Origin: Aphelocoma coerulescens
Taxonomy: Eukaryota; Chordata; Aves; Passeriformes; Corvidae
Assembly (NCBI RefSeq): GCF_041296385.1
Contig: NW_027183514.1
Location: forward strand, 310,001 to 374,000
Length of the DNA stretch: 64,000 nucleotides
Direction: 5' to 3'
A program made the translations under genes and the position numbers. The notes beneath the pieces were generated by a model, which searched no databases, was not told where the DNA came from, and saw only the letters and a program-made list of their open reading frames with translations. This document shows, piece by piece, positions 51,021 to 63,600 of this stretch (its first letter is position 1; each line of letters starts with the position of its first letter).

Positions 51021-51466
51021 TGTAATTACAAAACCTAAGAAACCAAATTTGCCCTACTCTTGTCAAGATAGAGGGCACAAGGATCATCTCAGAGACCGCT
51101 GAAACATTCCTCAAAGGACTACGCATGCCCAGGGAGAAAGGTGAAAAAGTTCACTGAGAGGAAGACTACTGGCCTTCATCAGAAAAGACCCCCGAGGAAG
51201 AGGAGAGGCCTTCCTCAGCGCGGCCACCAGGACACACAGCGCATGCGTGGCCCATATGCTAATGACTTCCGAGAAATAATTTGTATAACCACACCTGTCC
51301 CAAGGAATGTGATGAATATTCCTAATTTAACCCATAATACTTGTGTTGTAGAGAGCACCAGGTGTGTGTTTGGAGGAGCGATCCCCACACACCCGGCGCG
51401 CCGAATAAAGCAAATACCCGCTTCTCTGACTCTGTCTCTGAAGTGTCTCCTGGCCCGGTTGCGGCA
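51021..51466 (+). mobile_element. Probable solo LTR, unit 4
   Basis: Same element, signals unchanged. Confidence 0.45.
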
Positions 51467-51597
51467 TGATTCAATTCCAATTAAAAGAATCCTCTAAAAA
51501 AATGGGACATTTCAGTGCCCCACTTCAGTTTAAACACTTTAAACATGGCATGCCTGCATGTTTCTTCTTTTTTCTTTCCCCTGGATCCTGCATTAGC

Positions 51598-54500
51598 CTT
51601 AAAATCTGCCGGGTAGAGCCGGTAGGGCACTGCAGCAGTGTAGTGCTTCCAGTCCTTCCCATCTTTGCTGCAACAACCGTGCTCGTCCCGAATGCAGCGC
51701 TGGGTGAGCAGAGTGGTCATGTAAACGATGTAGAAGTAAGGCAGGATGTGCTCAAAGCCACAAGCCAGGCAATAGGCCAGCGAGCCCATCAGGTCTCCCG
51801 TGCAGTTGAAATGACGTGCCCAGCCCCAAAAGCCAGAGGTCATCAGCTTGCTGTAGTGCTTGGGCCCATCCACGGACACGTAGGAGCACTCGATGGACTC
51901 CGGCTTCTTCCCCCAGATCCTGCACTTGCCATTGGTACGACGGAAGAGGTCCTTCTGGTGGTTGGTCATTCTGAAGATGGAATAGCCCAGCAAGCCCAGC
52001 ATCAAGACCCCTACGGCATGGGCTGTGCACAGCTGGACAGGCTGGTAAACCAAATACAGACCCTGGGGAGCACAAAAACAATCAGACATTTACTTCCAAC
52101 AGAGGCTCAGCATGCCAGACCAATTCCTCGACTACAGTGGCCCACAACAGACCAGAAGAAAGAGTAGAAAAATCTACTGCAACAGTAAAACTGCAGAAAA
52201 CTTTCAAAAAACTCTGCATCCAACAGTTTCCTTCTCTCTTTCTCTCTCCAAAATTGCACTTCTTCCTGAAACAAGAAGAGAGAAGTTGCAAGGATGCAAA
52301 CCGGACAGAAGGAAAAAGCAAGGAACAAAACACAAACAAACCACTGCTAACCAAAAGACCCTCAACAAGCAGGAGTAAAAAAAAAAAGGAAACGGAAAGG
52401 ATTTAGAAAAAAAGGAAACCAAAAGGATTCAGAAAAGTATACAGACACAACAGACAGTGACAGAAAGAGGCACAAAAGAAGGGCAGGAGAGGAAAAGATG
52501 TCCAATCTGGGCACGGACAGGAAGCCTTCCTACCCAGGAATTGTTACAAAGAATGTTGCAAGGATTTCTCAACAGTCAAACCGCCTAGAAACATTTAAGG
52601 TGCACATTAACCTGCTGAGAAGAATGTTTCTGCAAAGTTTCCTTCCTCTTAGCCCAAATCCACAGTGTCCACATTTTTACCTGCAAAGTAGAGAGGGAAG
52701 GCAACCAAACACAGTCTCCCCAGCCCAAATACCATCCCAAATGATCATGGCAGATAGCAATGGTTTTCAAGTACCAGGCTTCATTCCAAAAGAAGTCCAG
52801 AACAAAAATACCCTGCAACAGAATAATTTCACAGTAATAACAGAGCACTGTCACCAGTTACCCTGTTTAACAGCATCAGCCTAATGTCTGTGCTGCCTTG
52901 TGATGTGATCTCACAACTCATTGGTGTTTTTATGTTAGCACTTCAAAACCAGACGTTTCTGAACACAGTTAGGAAGAACTATCACATAAATACAAGCTAT
53001 GTGGATACACAATATCTACCTACCTATCTATCTATCTACACAGATAAAGCAACAGTAGGATGACTAAGGCAAGTGTACAACTCAAGGACGAACGCTTGGG
53101 AAGTGAACTCACAGTTGATCAGCCCAATCTCTCTTCAGCTTAGAGTCACAGCGTTACAAAGAGGGCCGATAGAGCTCCTATTGAGCAGGCTTCCATTTCC
53201 ACAGATCAGGCAATAAATCCAAAGAAGTCCCAGCACACCATCACTGAATGAGCTTGTTTCAGGCCAGGAAAAAACACTTCATTTTCATTTCCATAGAAGG
53301 ACTTCTTTTCCTACTTTAATATTAGTTTACTTGCTAGCTGGTTTCCTAATTTCCTCCTTGGAATTTACCTGAAGGACATTGACAAGGATCATGGAGTTTG
53401 TCGCTTCGCCATACAGCTCCTCTTGTTTGGCAGCAAAGGAAAGGTTGATCAGAGTCCAGGCCACAATCCCAGGGCGCCCACTGAAGAAAGAGCTTGAAAT
53501 CAAACCACTTCCCTATTCGAGGGTTAAATTCAATCCCCATCATGTAGTCGTAAAAGAAGTTTCCAGTGAATTTGCTGTAAAACATAAAAAAATTGGAAAT
53601 GTACAGAGTTCTACACAAATACAGGTAATTACTGCTCTGACTACACAATTCAGATTAATTTGATGTAGTGATAATAAAAATCATCAAAGCATGTAACGCT
53701 GTGCAAGGTAACAGAAGCTGACCCAGCTGAAGTATTACATTAATAGACATAAGTTGTAGAGTTTCAGAAGTGCCCGAGTTTACTCTTGCTAACACTTCTG
53801 AACAGTCTCACTATTTCTAGGATGGGTGTATCTGTGACACTGAGGCTGCCAGTCCCATGGTGTGCAGCATGAAACACGGGGGATGGTGCTAGTGAAGCAA
53901 AGAACCACTGTCATACACTGGCTCAGCTCTCTCTGCCAGTGAAATATATTCTGTCATTCAATTGATAGACCCGGTTTTTATTTAACAGTTTTAATCTCTG
54001 ATTACCTCGTCTTCTCTCATTACTAAAATTCACATACCACTCTTTGGCATTGGGAGGGAAAAAGTAGCCTTTAATCATTGCAAACGTGGACACTGCATAT
54101 CCCAAGCTATTGGCACACCACAGGAGAGGAATCCACTTGTCAAAAATGATGGTAGGTGAGAAGAAGTGGAAGCAAGAAGCATTTGCAAACCAAAGCACAT
54201 GGGTCATGATCCAGGCCTGAAGTCCATTGATTTTCATATTTATTCACGACACCTAAAAGATGAAGAAAAAAAATCGAGTGTTACTGACCCCGCATTACTG
54301 CAGCTTTTAATTCACATGGCTATGCACAGAATACACAGAAGCTCAATCAAGCGCTCATGAAACAACTTCTCTCTCCTCGTCCTCCCAATTCAATACCTTA
54401 AAGCACTTTTCTGAGTGTTCCATTAAACTCTGCTGTACCCATTAGGCTTTGTTAGGCTGAGTTTTTCTCCTCACAAAACTGAATTTAGGCTTTCCCCCAA

Positions 54501-55809
54501 AACTGACCAGAGTAACAAACCACTTCTCCTAACAGTTCACATCCCACATTTTGTTCAAGTCCCTTGGCTTCATGGAGCTTGAGCAGGTAAAACTATCTTG
54601 TCGAATACCAGCAATAGTCCTGGACAGCTACAGTCAACTGACAATTTCAAGTGCCAAAGTCATCAACCAGTACTTTTTCACTGCTGGTATGGTGCCTACC
54701 AGATCAACAGTTATACTAATTCTAAGAGATAGAAATGCTATCACTTCTTCTAAAAGATGACATCGATTGCTTTCTATTTTTGTTTGAACTGAACACGGGA
54801 GGAAGGTGAGAGCACTTCTGCCCACGTTTCCTCTGGCTACACATGGGCTATTAAACACTCTAGGTACAGAAATACTATCATTTCAGAAGATTGCACGGTG
54901 TCCGTGTATTCCAAGGAATACCTTACCAGCAGGGGTGACAGCACCTTCTTGTACACCTCCCACATATCCAGGGAGAACTTTATGGCAGAAGTCAGGGATG
55001 GACATGTACAAAACCACCTAGAAGAGAGAGGATGTATTCACAGTAAATACAGACGAGACAAAATCCCTCAAAACACTATTCCTTACATACACATACCAAA
55101 TAGAATGTTTCTATTAAGTTTCTATTAAGTATTGGGTAAGCAAATATGGCAATATTTAGCTGTTGGGATTTTAGACTAGTAATACATCTAAGCTTTGAGA
55201 CAGCTCAAAGATGTACTTCATGTAAGGCTGCCATCCTTTTTTGGTGGGGAGGCAGGACAGTTGGTAACTAGATTCAGGTCCTCGTCGTTTTATTTTTATC
55301 TATTTCTTGTGTATGAATTTAAAACCAACGGATACTGCTATAAAGTTGCTTTTTCTTCAAAACCTCATTAAGGCATATGTCACACAAGGAATATTTGCGT
55401 ATATTCCCTACATGCTTCTTTTCCAAGTACATAAGCTTCCTTTGGATTCCAAAAAGCCCTGGAAAGTGGGAAACACCAAAGAGTAAATGCCAGTTCAACA
55501 TTCCACTATCCTTTGTGCAAAAGGATTCATCCAACAGCCGTGTGAGAAACCAGACCCGGCATCCAGATCATAACTCAAGAATGTACCTGGAAAGTGACCC
55601 AAAGGGAATAGATGCCAGCAGCCCTATAGGTCAGTGTGGGAGTCCTGTTCCAGATGTCAGACAGATGTTTATTCCCTGTCAGCAAGTCCAGCAGTGGGTC
55701 AGTCAGAGAGCACTGGTACTGGTCACAGGACATGATGAAGTAATACACGATCGGCGGTGCAAACACGAGCAGGAAAAGGATGCTTGCCAAGGAAAACCAG
55801 TCCACCTCC
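51598..55809 (-). pseudogene. DHCR7: DHCR7 pseudogene, copy 4
   Basis: Exons are 55587-55809, 54927-55017, 54038-54252, 53369-53574, 52681-52812 and 51598-52062. Both shared single-base insertions are present, and the former stop codon reads AAG as in copy 3, with readthrough to 51481. One extra A in a poly-A run of the last intron (about 52378-52387) makes this copy a base longer than the others there. All splice dinucleotides are intact. Confidence 0.9.
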
Positions 55810-56874
55810 CTGTAATCCAAAACAGAGCATTTTGTTTGCCCAGGTTTCAGAGAGATGAGTTACATCAAATAACTTTTTCAGTGGACCTTCTAGACTAACT
55901 GGATGAAAACTGAAAATGTCTTCAGGGCACAGACATGTCTGGTGGTCAAACAGCCATTAAAAAATCAGCACAGAACAGACTTTACCACAAACTCCTCTAA
56001 AACTACACTAGCTGATCAGAGCAAGAGATGAGAGAAAATCTCCCCTCCAAAAACCAGATTATTATTACAGACTTCACCTTTTTGATGGCAATCATGGCTC
56101 TAACTGGTAGAGTATTCGGTTGAAAGTGATAATGGAATCCCAAGAACATGATGCAAAGCTTGGAAACTTGCAAAAGACAGACCTTGGACAGCCATACATT
56201 GAACTTGCTGTGCCAGCCACTTTTGCTGTTCCCAGCTGCAGTCCAATGCCCTACTAATACCTACTCAGCTCTTGGAGAACTGGGAGATGCATCCTCAATC
56301 TTGCTACAGCGGGACTGATCAGCTGGGAATGCCACAGATGCTGGGATGCTTGTTTTCCAGATCTCATGAAATATTTCTTTCCTAGGAACTAGAAATGTTA
56401 CCAATTTTTACTTCCCAGCCTTTCCTGGCCATCTGCATCCTCAGCCACAAGCAGGCTCTGCAGATCGACGTGGCTCTGGGGAAGCAGGGACTCCTGTCTG
56501 TGGGCAAAGAAAACAAAGACAACTTGTAAGAAGAGAACCTGGAGCTTCTAGTTAGAAGAGAAAGGACTGTTCAATCAAGGCAGGGGCGACGAAGGAAACT
56601 TTCTAAAATGGAACAAGCAGCAGAAGCACAGTAGTTTTGCAGAAGAAATTCTCCTTCCAGCACTTGGCTTAGGGAAAAAGCCTGATGTTGCTACGAGAGA
56701 CACGAGTTCATGTCTAGTATTGGGTAGCAGACATCGGAGCATTTCGACTATTGGCTTTCCAGGCTCACGCTATTCGAACCTGAGAGTGAAACTCTTCTAA
56801 AAGCCAGAGGTGCTTGGAAGAAATGTTTCTGCTCACACCACGACTGGGGACCGTGCATCATTCATACCTTGCAC

Positions 56875-57101
56875 CTGTCCAAAGGCCTTCCTCCGTCTGC
56901 GCTCCGGCAGCTCTCACCGAGGCTCTGGCAGGGACGGAGGCTCTTGCCAGAAGTATCGCAAGCGTGGAGATCTTCCTCATCCTGCTCCTCCACTGCTGAC
57001 ATCAGGGAATTCCCTGGAGCTGGGAACGTCTGCCTTTCCTGCTGGAGGATCTTGTTTGGCAGTTCTCTGACGTTCTTCACCTTTGGCAGTGCCGCAGCCA
57101 T
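56875..57101 (-). pseudogene. Candidate first coding exon of DHCR7 copy 4
   Basis: Same stretch in unit 5, unchanged in frame and donor. Confidence 0.35.
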
Positions 57102-58819
57102 GGAGGTGTAGGACAGATGTTTCCCTCTCCCACTCCCCACTGCCACCAGCTCCCCCTGGGCAATGAGGGGGCTGCCGGCTGAGCGAGGGCAGCGCCAACG
57201 TGCAGCAGCTCAAGGATCCGCTCCCTGCGCGCTTCCCGGGATAGGGCTGCCCTGGGCCTTGGCATGGACAGAGGGTCCCCCTTCTCTGCTGGCCGTGACC
57301 CTCCTGCCCCAGCCTCGCTCAGGTCGATTCATGTGCCTCCCGTGAGGGACGCCCTCCACACAGATCCTGCTTCTGATTCCTTGGATCCACAGCACTGTTT
57401 CTCCTGGATTTTAGCCACGCCTTCCCCTCTGTAAAGCATAGGGATACATAGGAGGAGTGTGTTGGGCTCCCCTCCACCACTGTTAGTGGTTTCAGGCCCC
57501 CAGGAGCTCTTGTGTCTCCCTTTTTCCCAACGATATCCCCTCCGTCCCCTCCTTCCCGACGCTTCCCCTCAGCAGCACCGAGCCTTTTCCCGCCCTTTGC
57601 TCCCCTCAGCGCTGGCCCCGGCCCCGCTCAGACCACGGCCCCTCGCCGCCGCTGAGGCCCTGCCCACGCCCATCGTCCTGGCCACGCCCCCTCGGCTGGG
57701 AACGGCTCCCCGCCCTCCCCTCCCTAATTAGCGCCCTTCCTTCCTCCCTCCTTAATGCCTCACTAATTCGGCCCCCTGCGGCCAAGGGCAGGGCTTTCGA
57801 GGAGCTCTGTGCGGCAGCCTGGCTGCGTGCGGCAGGCCAGAGACGCCCAGTGTTGTCCCTCCGCTCAGGGCAGGGATCCGGGGCACCGCGGCCACCCGGG
57901 GAAGATGCTCCGTTGCCAGCCCACACCTCCACCAAAGGGAGAGGAGGAAAGCAGGCTGCCAGAGCCACAGAAGCCCTCAAGACTTCCCCAGCTGGCTCTT
58001 CTCCGCCCTGCCCCGCCCCGCCCCGCCCCTTCCAGCTCCAAGGCCGTTTTTACAGGAGCTCCGAAAGAGGCAAAAAAAGACAGACGAGCTCCACAGCGAA
58101 TTCCTGAAAGAAAAATCCAGCAATGGCCAGGAGGCTCCTGTGGCTCCTTCCTGAAAATCAGGGCTATGGGGAACAGGGTGCAGGGTGTCCCAGGACACAG
58201 AGCTGGACACTGATCCCTCCTGGATCTCCTTGGCACCCCTGTCCCAGGCAAGGATGGTCCTGAATATCCTCCTGGAGCTGTCCCAGGAAAGTCCCTGCTC
58301 CCTGGTGCGGGATGGGAGGGGTAGAGGTGGTCCTCTCACACTCATCCCACTCATTCTCCCCTGCGCTGGCTTTGCCCCTGGGGTGTTGACCCCCCTTTTT
58401 AGGGTGTCCAGCCCTGTTCCCATGGGGAACCTTGGCAGCACCCATGGGCATAACCAACCTTTGTGGGAGGCTGGGAGCACTGGTGAGGGCGGGGGCTGTT
58501 CCTGGTGACCTGGAACTTGGCTCCTGCTGTGAGCCAGGGGCTTTCTGCCTGCTGGGCTGGGGGAACACCCTCACTGAGCTCTGGGACACCCCCAGCCCCA
58601 CACCCACTCCTTGCCACAGCTCCTCCCAGACAGCATCCGCTATGCACACGTCCCCCGCTACCGTCCCTCGGCCAGGGGCCTTGTGGCTCATGCCAGACCC
58701 TTCTTCCTCCCCAGGGAGTCTCCTCCCAGGAAAGCGGGAAGCCCCCCGCAGCCCAGGACTCTCCAGCTCAGCCCCCCTGGAGCCAGGCCGCCCTCTGAGT
58801 CCCACGTGCCCTGAGCCAG

Positions 58820-59878
58820 GTGGGGACTGGCGGCCGTCTTGGCCACAGCGACCACAAATCAATCGAGTTTCAAACCTCTGACAAGAGGAAAAGGGCCAGC
58901 AAAACCTCAGCTCGGGCCATGAGGAGAGCAGACTTCAGACTGCTCAGGGAACTGCTAAGCAGGGTCTCCAGGGACAATGTTTTTGCAGGTGCTGGGGTCC
59001 ATCCGTGCTGGTCAATTTTGAAACATCACCTCCTAAGGGCACAGCAGCAGGAGATTCCCAAATGTCGAAAGCCAAGCAGGCGAGGCAGAAGGCTTCTTCT
59101 CTGGCAAAGAGGATGGAAAAGGAAGCTGTGTGCCCAGTGGAAGCAAGGTCACAAGAAGAATACGGATGTCAGGAAAATTAGTCCTCAAACACCACAGCTG
59201 TACGTCCAAACAAGAGACAGAGCAGTCCTGTTACTTTGATCGAATAAAGGGAGAGGTCATGGGCATTTCCCACGGGATCTCTCAAGTTGATAGAGGACGC
59301 AGCTTCCTTTATCTCCTAATTTCCCAGCTGCATTTCCCTCTCTCTTTCCCCACTGGCTGAGCTACTTGAGAGGTACAGACTTCCCAAATGGCTTAATACA
59401 AACCCCCTTTCTAATGTCTACCCCCCCCCCCCCCCCATTCTTTTGCTCCTGTCTCTGTTCTTTTTCTCTAAATCCAGGGATTAGCAGAGTCTTGAGTGAG
59501 TAACAGTCTGTGTCAATTAGTGGAATTCCTATGGAATTTAGGGTTCCTCCCTTTGCTGCTTCTTTCACCTATCAGTATCTGGCTTTATCTACCATCAGGC
59601 CCACAGATAGTTTGTAAAGACACCTCCTTCTCATTCCTTCCCCAGAGATGTTTCTCGCCACTGTAGGGAGAACTTTGGTGCACTGAAAGCTCAGCTGGAG
59701 AGGAAGGTGGCCAGAAATGTGGGGCCCAATAAAAAGAGTGGTTTTAAATATATGCATGGAAAGAAACATTGTAGAAGTAACATTGTCCCCTTCCAGGATG
59801 TGGATGGTCACCTGACAAACAGGGCCAGGGACACAGCACAGGTGTTTAATGCATTCTTTGCCTCTGTCTTCAACACTC
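58820..59878 (+). mobile_element. CR1-type LINE fragment, split (unit 5)
   Basis: Parts A 58820-59166 and B 59645-59878, same breakpoints. Confidence 0.75.
59167..59644 (-). mobile_element. LTR-retroelement fragment inside CR1, unit 5
   Basis: Same insertion; the shortest C tract, 16 bases (59421-59436). Confidence 0.5.
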
Positions 59879-60600
59879 TTCCCTCCCTTCGCCGTGGAAA
59901 ACGTGCACTGTACCAAGGGACACTGCAAAGTCCCTGAAGAGGGCAAGCCCTGCTCAGCAGAAAGCAAACCACCCCTGTTTGATCCACAGCATTCCCATGG
60001 TGCATCTGAACCCAGTGTGTGCCAGCAACTGGGAAGAAAGGAACCCTATGCCCGTCAAAACCAGAGCAGTGAGAGCACCATGAGCGCTCCTTGGGAAATC
60101 CTGACTTGTTTAGAACAGAGGCAACGCAGAAGTCGGTGAGCTGTTACAGAAAACTCTTCCTGCCCTCGACAGCCAGTTCAGGAGAGCTCCCCAGAGACAC
60201 AGGAACTTCAACTCCCTTTGTCTCTGGAAGATCTTCGCAGGCACAGAGTAGTGGCTGTTGCCAGTTGGTACCGCTGCAGTGTCCTGGGAGCCATGGGCTT
60301 GACACTGGTGGCAGCAGCACTCTTCCTGATGTGCCACTTGCTGCAGGGAATGATTCACTGCAGCAGGCTGAGCTCCTGTTCTTGCTGCCAGGCTTTTTCT
60401 GGCCATGTGCATCCTTAGGCATGAGCTGGTTCTGCTGATCCCTGAGGTGGGCCCAGGGCTATGACGGCACAAAGGGGCTGAGCGCTGGCGAGAGGCGGGG
60501 CTGGGATGTCACCCGGCTGTCCTGGCCCACAGCACTGTGACATCACCGCGCAGTCGCTATGTAACACGGGCCAGCACCTGCAGCTGCCAGTGCAGTCGCG

Positions 60601-63600
60601 ATGGGACATGCCGGAGCCATGTGTGACGGTGTTGTCCCAGTGATTGTGCTTGTCCTGCTGCTGGCCGCTGTGGCTGTCTGGTGGGCCGTTGGCCACTGGC
60701 AACCACGGAGGCGGCAGACAAGGACAGCGAAGAGGCGCAAGCGCCCCGGGGTGCAGCCCAGAGGCTCACGGAGGAAGCGAGGAGCCCCTGCGGCTCCCAG
60801 GTCCTCCAGGCCTCGGGCCACCCCTCGCAAGCGGCCACGTGCTCCCGCGAGCCCCCTGGACAGCCCCTGCAGCTGCGGCCCCTGCGTGGCAGTGGCCCAG
60901 GAGCTGCAGGAACTGATGCTGCTGCTCTGGGCTCGCAATGGGACATGGGTGCCGCTCTACTCTGGGATGTGGCAGGCCTTGTGGAAAGAACTGGAGGAGC
61001 TGCTGAAGCGAGGCCACCTGCCCTGCTGTGGCTCGGCCAGCTCCTCCAGGAGCCTCCATCCCTTCAAGAGGCTGCTCCCAGCAAGATTCTCCATCCCTGG
61101 GAGAGCCTCAAGCCTTGCAAGGATGGCACACCATCAGAGAGCCGCCATCCAGGCAAGAAGCTCAGGCTGTCAGAGATCCTCCATCCCGCCAGGAGCGTCC
61201 GCTATCTCTGACAGCCTCCATCGCCCGCAGACGCTCCATGAGACCTGCAGTCAGCCTGCAGAAAGTGCAGAGCCTGTGCACAGGTCTCCCAGCTCCCTTG
61301 GACTCATGGACTTCAACAACACGGGCACAACCCTGACAACTGACGTTGCCAGGGAAAGCCCAGAAGTCCAAGTGGGAGACCAGCCCCATCCAGGGGAGCC
61401 TTGTCAGGAGCAGGTGCTGGAGCAGCGAGTGAGCTGGAGCCAGCAGTTGCCGGCCCACAGCTCCCAGGACGCTGTGCCGGCTGCGCCAGCTGGCAACAGC
61501 TCTTGCCTGGTGGCGGAGACGAGCCTCAAGACACCCAGGAGGTTCCTCCATCTCCAGGAAGCTGCTCCGAGACGGCCACCGACTACCAGGAAGGCCTTGC
61601 TGGTAGCAGGTGAGATCTGAGGAGCTCTCTGAGGCTCCCTTGGGGCTCTTGAGGGGCATCCGCAGGCCAGGCCAGGGCCCTTGAGAGCAGCCGAGTCCCT
61701 GGCTGTTTCCAGTGCTTCTGATGCCACAGCTTCAAAAAACCCCTCTCTGGTTTGCAGCTGCTCCTGACACCCCCCTGTGCGAGTCCTCGGGCTGTAGCCC
61801 CGGCAGTCCTCAAGAGCAGAGTCCAGCCCACGACGCCGGGGACAGCGACGGTGCCGCCCTGCCCCGCTGCCCTCCGGCTCCTGCAGCCGCCTCTGCGCGC
61901 TCCCCTGCCCCAGCTCTGGCGCTCGCCAGCCCGACGGCTGCAAGGCGGTGGCCGCTGCCCGGCGCGCAGCAGGAAGCAGGTCAGAGCAAGGTGGCCCGCG
62001 GTGGCTCGGCCCGCTTCACTCGCGGGCACTTGGCCGGGGGGGCCCTGGGCGCAAGGCTGATGGCTCGGTCTCGGTCGCAGGGCAAAAGAAGAAGCTGCAG
62101 GAGCTGTACCAGCTGGGCCCGCAGCTGGGCAGCGGTGGCTTCGGCACCGTTTTCTCGGGCATCCGCCTCTCGGACGGGAGCCCGGTAAGTGGCCGGGACG
62201 GCGGGGCGCGGGACGAGGGCCAGGGGCGGGGCAGGGCTTGAGCTCAGCCCCGTCTCTCGTGGGCTTGCAGGTGGCCATCAAACGCGTGGCCCGGGAGAGC
62301 GTGGTGCAGTGGTACGAGCTGGTGAGTGAGTGAGCGGGGCCACGGCGCCAGAGCGCCAGAGCGGGGCGTGGCGGGCAGGGATAAGGCCGGGCCCCGAGGG
62401 CGGGAGGCGGCGCAGGGCGGGGGGAGCGGGCGTGGGCTCAGCGTGCGAGCCGGAGCAGGGCGGGCCCGGGGATGCCAAACACCGGTGGTGGGGCCGGGCA
62501 GGGGGGCACCCCCCAAGCATCCCCTGGGCGGGAGGAAGCCCAAGCACCAGGGAGGCTGCCCAAGGGGGCACTGGGGCATCCCAGGCACGGGGCAGCACAG
62601 CAGCCCCAGGGCAGCATCAGGCCTGCTGGAGGCACTGTCTCCTCCCCACAGCCCGACGGCACCCGCGTTCCCATGGAGATTGTGCTCATGGAGAAGGTGG
62701 GCTCTGGCTGCCACAACATCATCCAGCTCCTCGACTGGTTTGAGCTGCCTGACAGCTTCCTGCTGGTCATGGAGCGTCCGGAGTCATCGCAGGATCTCCT
62801 GGACTTCCTGCTGGAGCAGGGCTTCCTGTGCGAGGAGATGGCGCGCTGGCTTTTCTGCCAGGTGCTGGAGGCCGTGCGGCACTGCACCGCCTGCGGCGTC
62901 CTGCACCGGGACATCAAGCCGGAGAACCTCCTCGTGGACCCGGAGAGTGGCGACCTGAAGCTCATCGACTTCGGTTGCGGCACCTTCCTCCAGGAGCAGG
63001 CCTTCACGCAATTTGCCGGTGAGCCCACAGGCCGGGCCCCGCTCCCAGTGCCAGGCACTGCACGGCCCCGTTCCCTCCTGGGCTGCGGGCTGCGGCATTC
63101 AGCCGGCTGCCGGCTGCCCTTTGGCACGGGCCAGATGCTGTGCCCCAGGAGCCGGCTGCCGGCCCTGCCCACAGAGGGGGGCTGCCAAAGCCAGGCCCCG
63201 GCCGCTCGGCTTGGCAGGCCCGCAAGGGCTTGGGCTGCTCCGCTGGCCTTGTCTGCCTTGCAGAACGGTTTCCTGGCTTTGGCCAATTGGCTGGGGGACG
63301 GCGGCTGGCCCCGGGGGGGAAGTTGTGGCCACTGGTGCAGCCCCTGCTTCTGCCAGGAGGCTGGCACCAGGCTCTGGAAGGCAGCAGCCTGCGCCTGGAC
63401 AGCGCCGCCTGTGTCCCCTAGGAACACACCTGTACAGCCCACCCGAGTGGATCTGCCTTGGCTGCTACCACGGCCATTCGGCGACCATCTGGTCCCTGGG
63501 CGTGCTGCTGTACGTCATGGTCTGCGGGAACGAGCCCTTCCAGGACGACCGTGGCATCGTGTCGGGGCAGCTCTTCTTCTGGCAGCAGGTCTCTCCAGGT

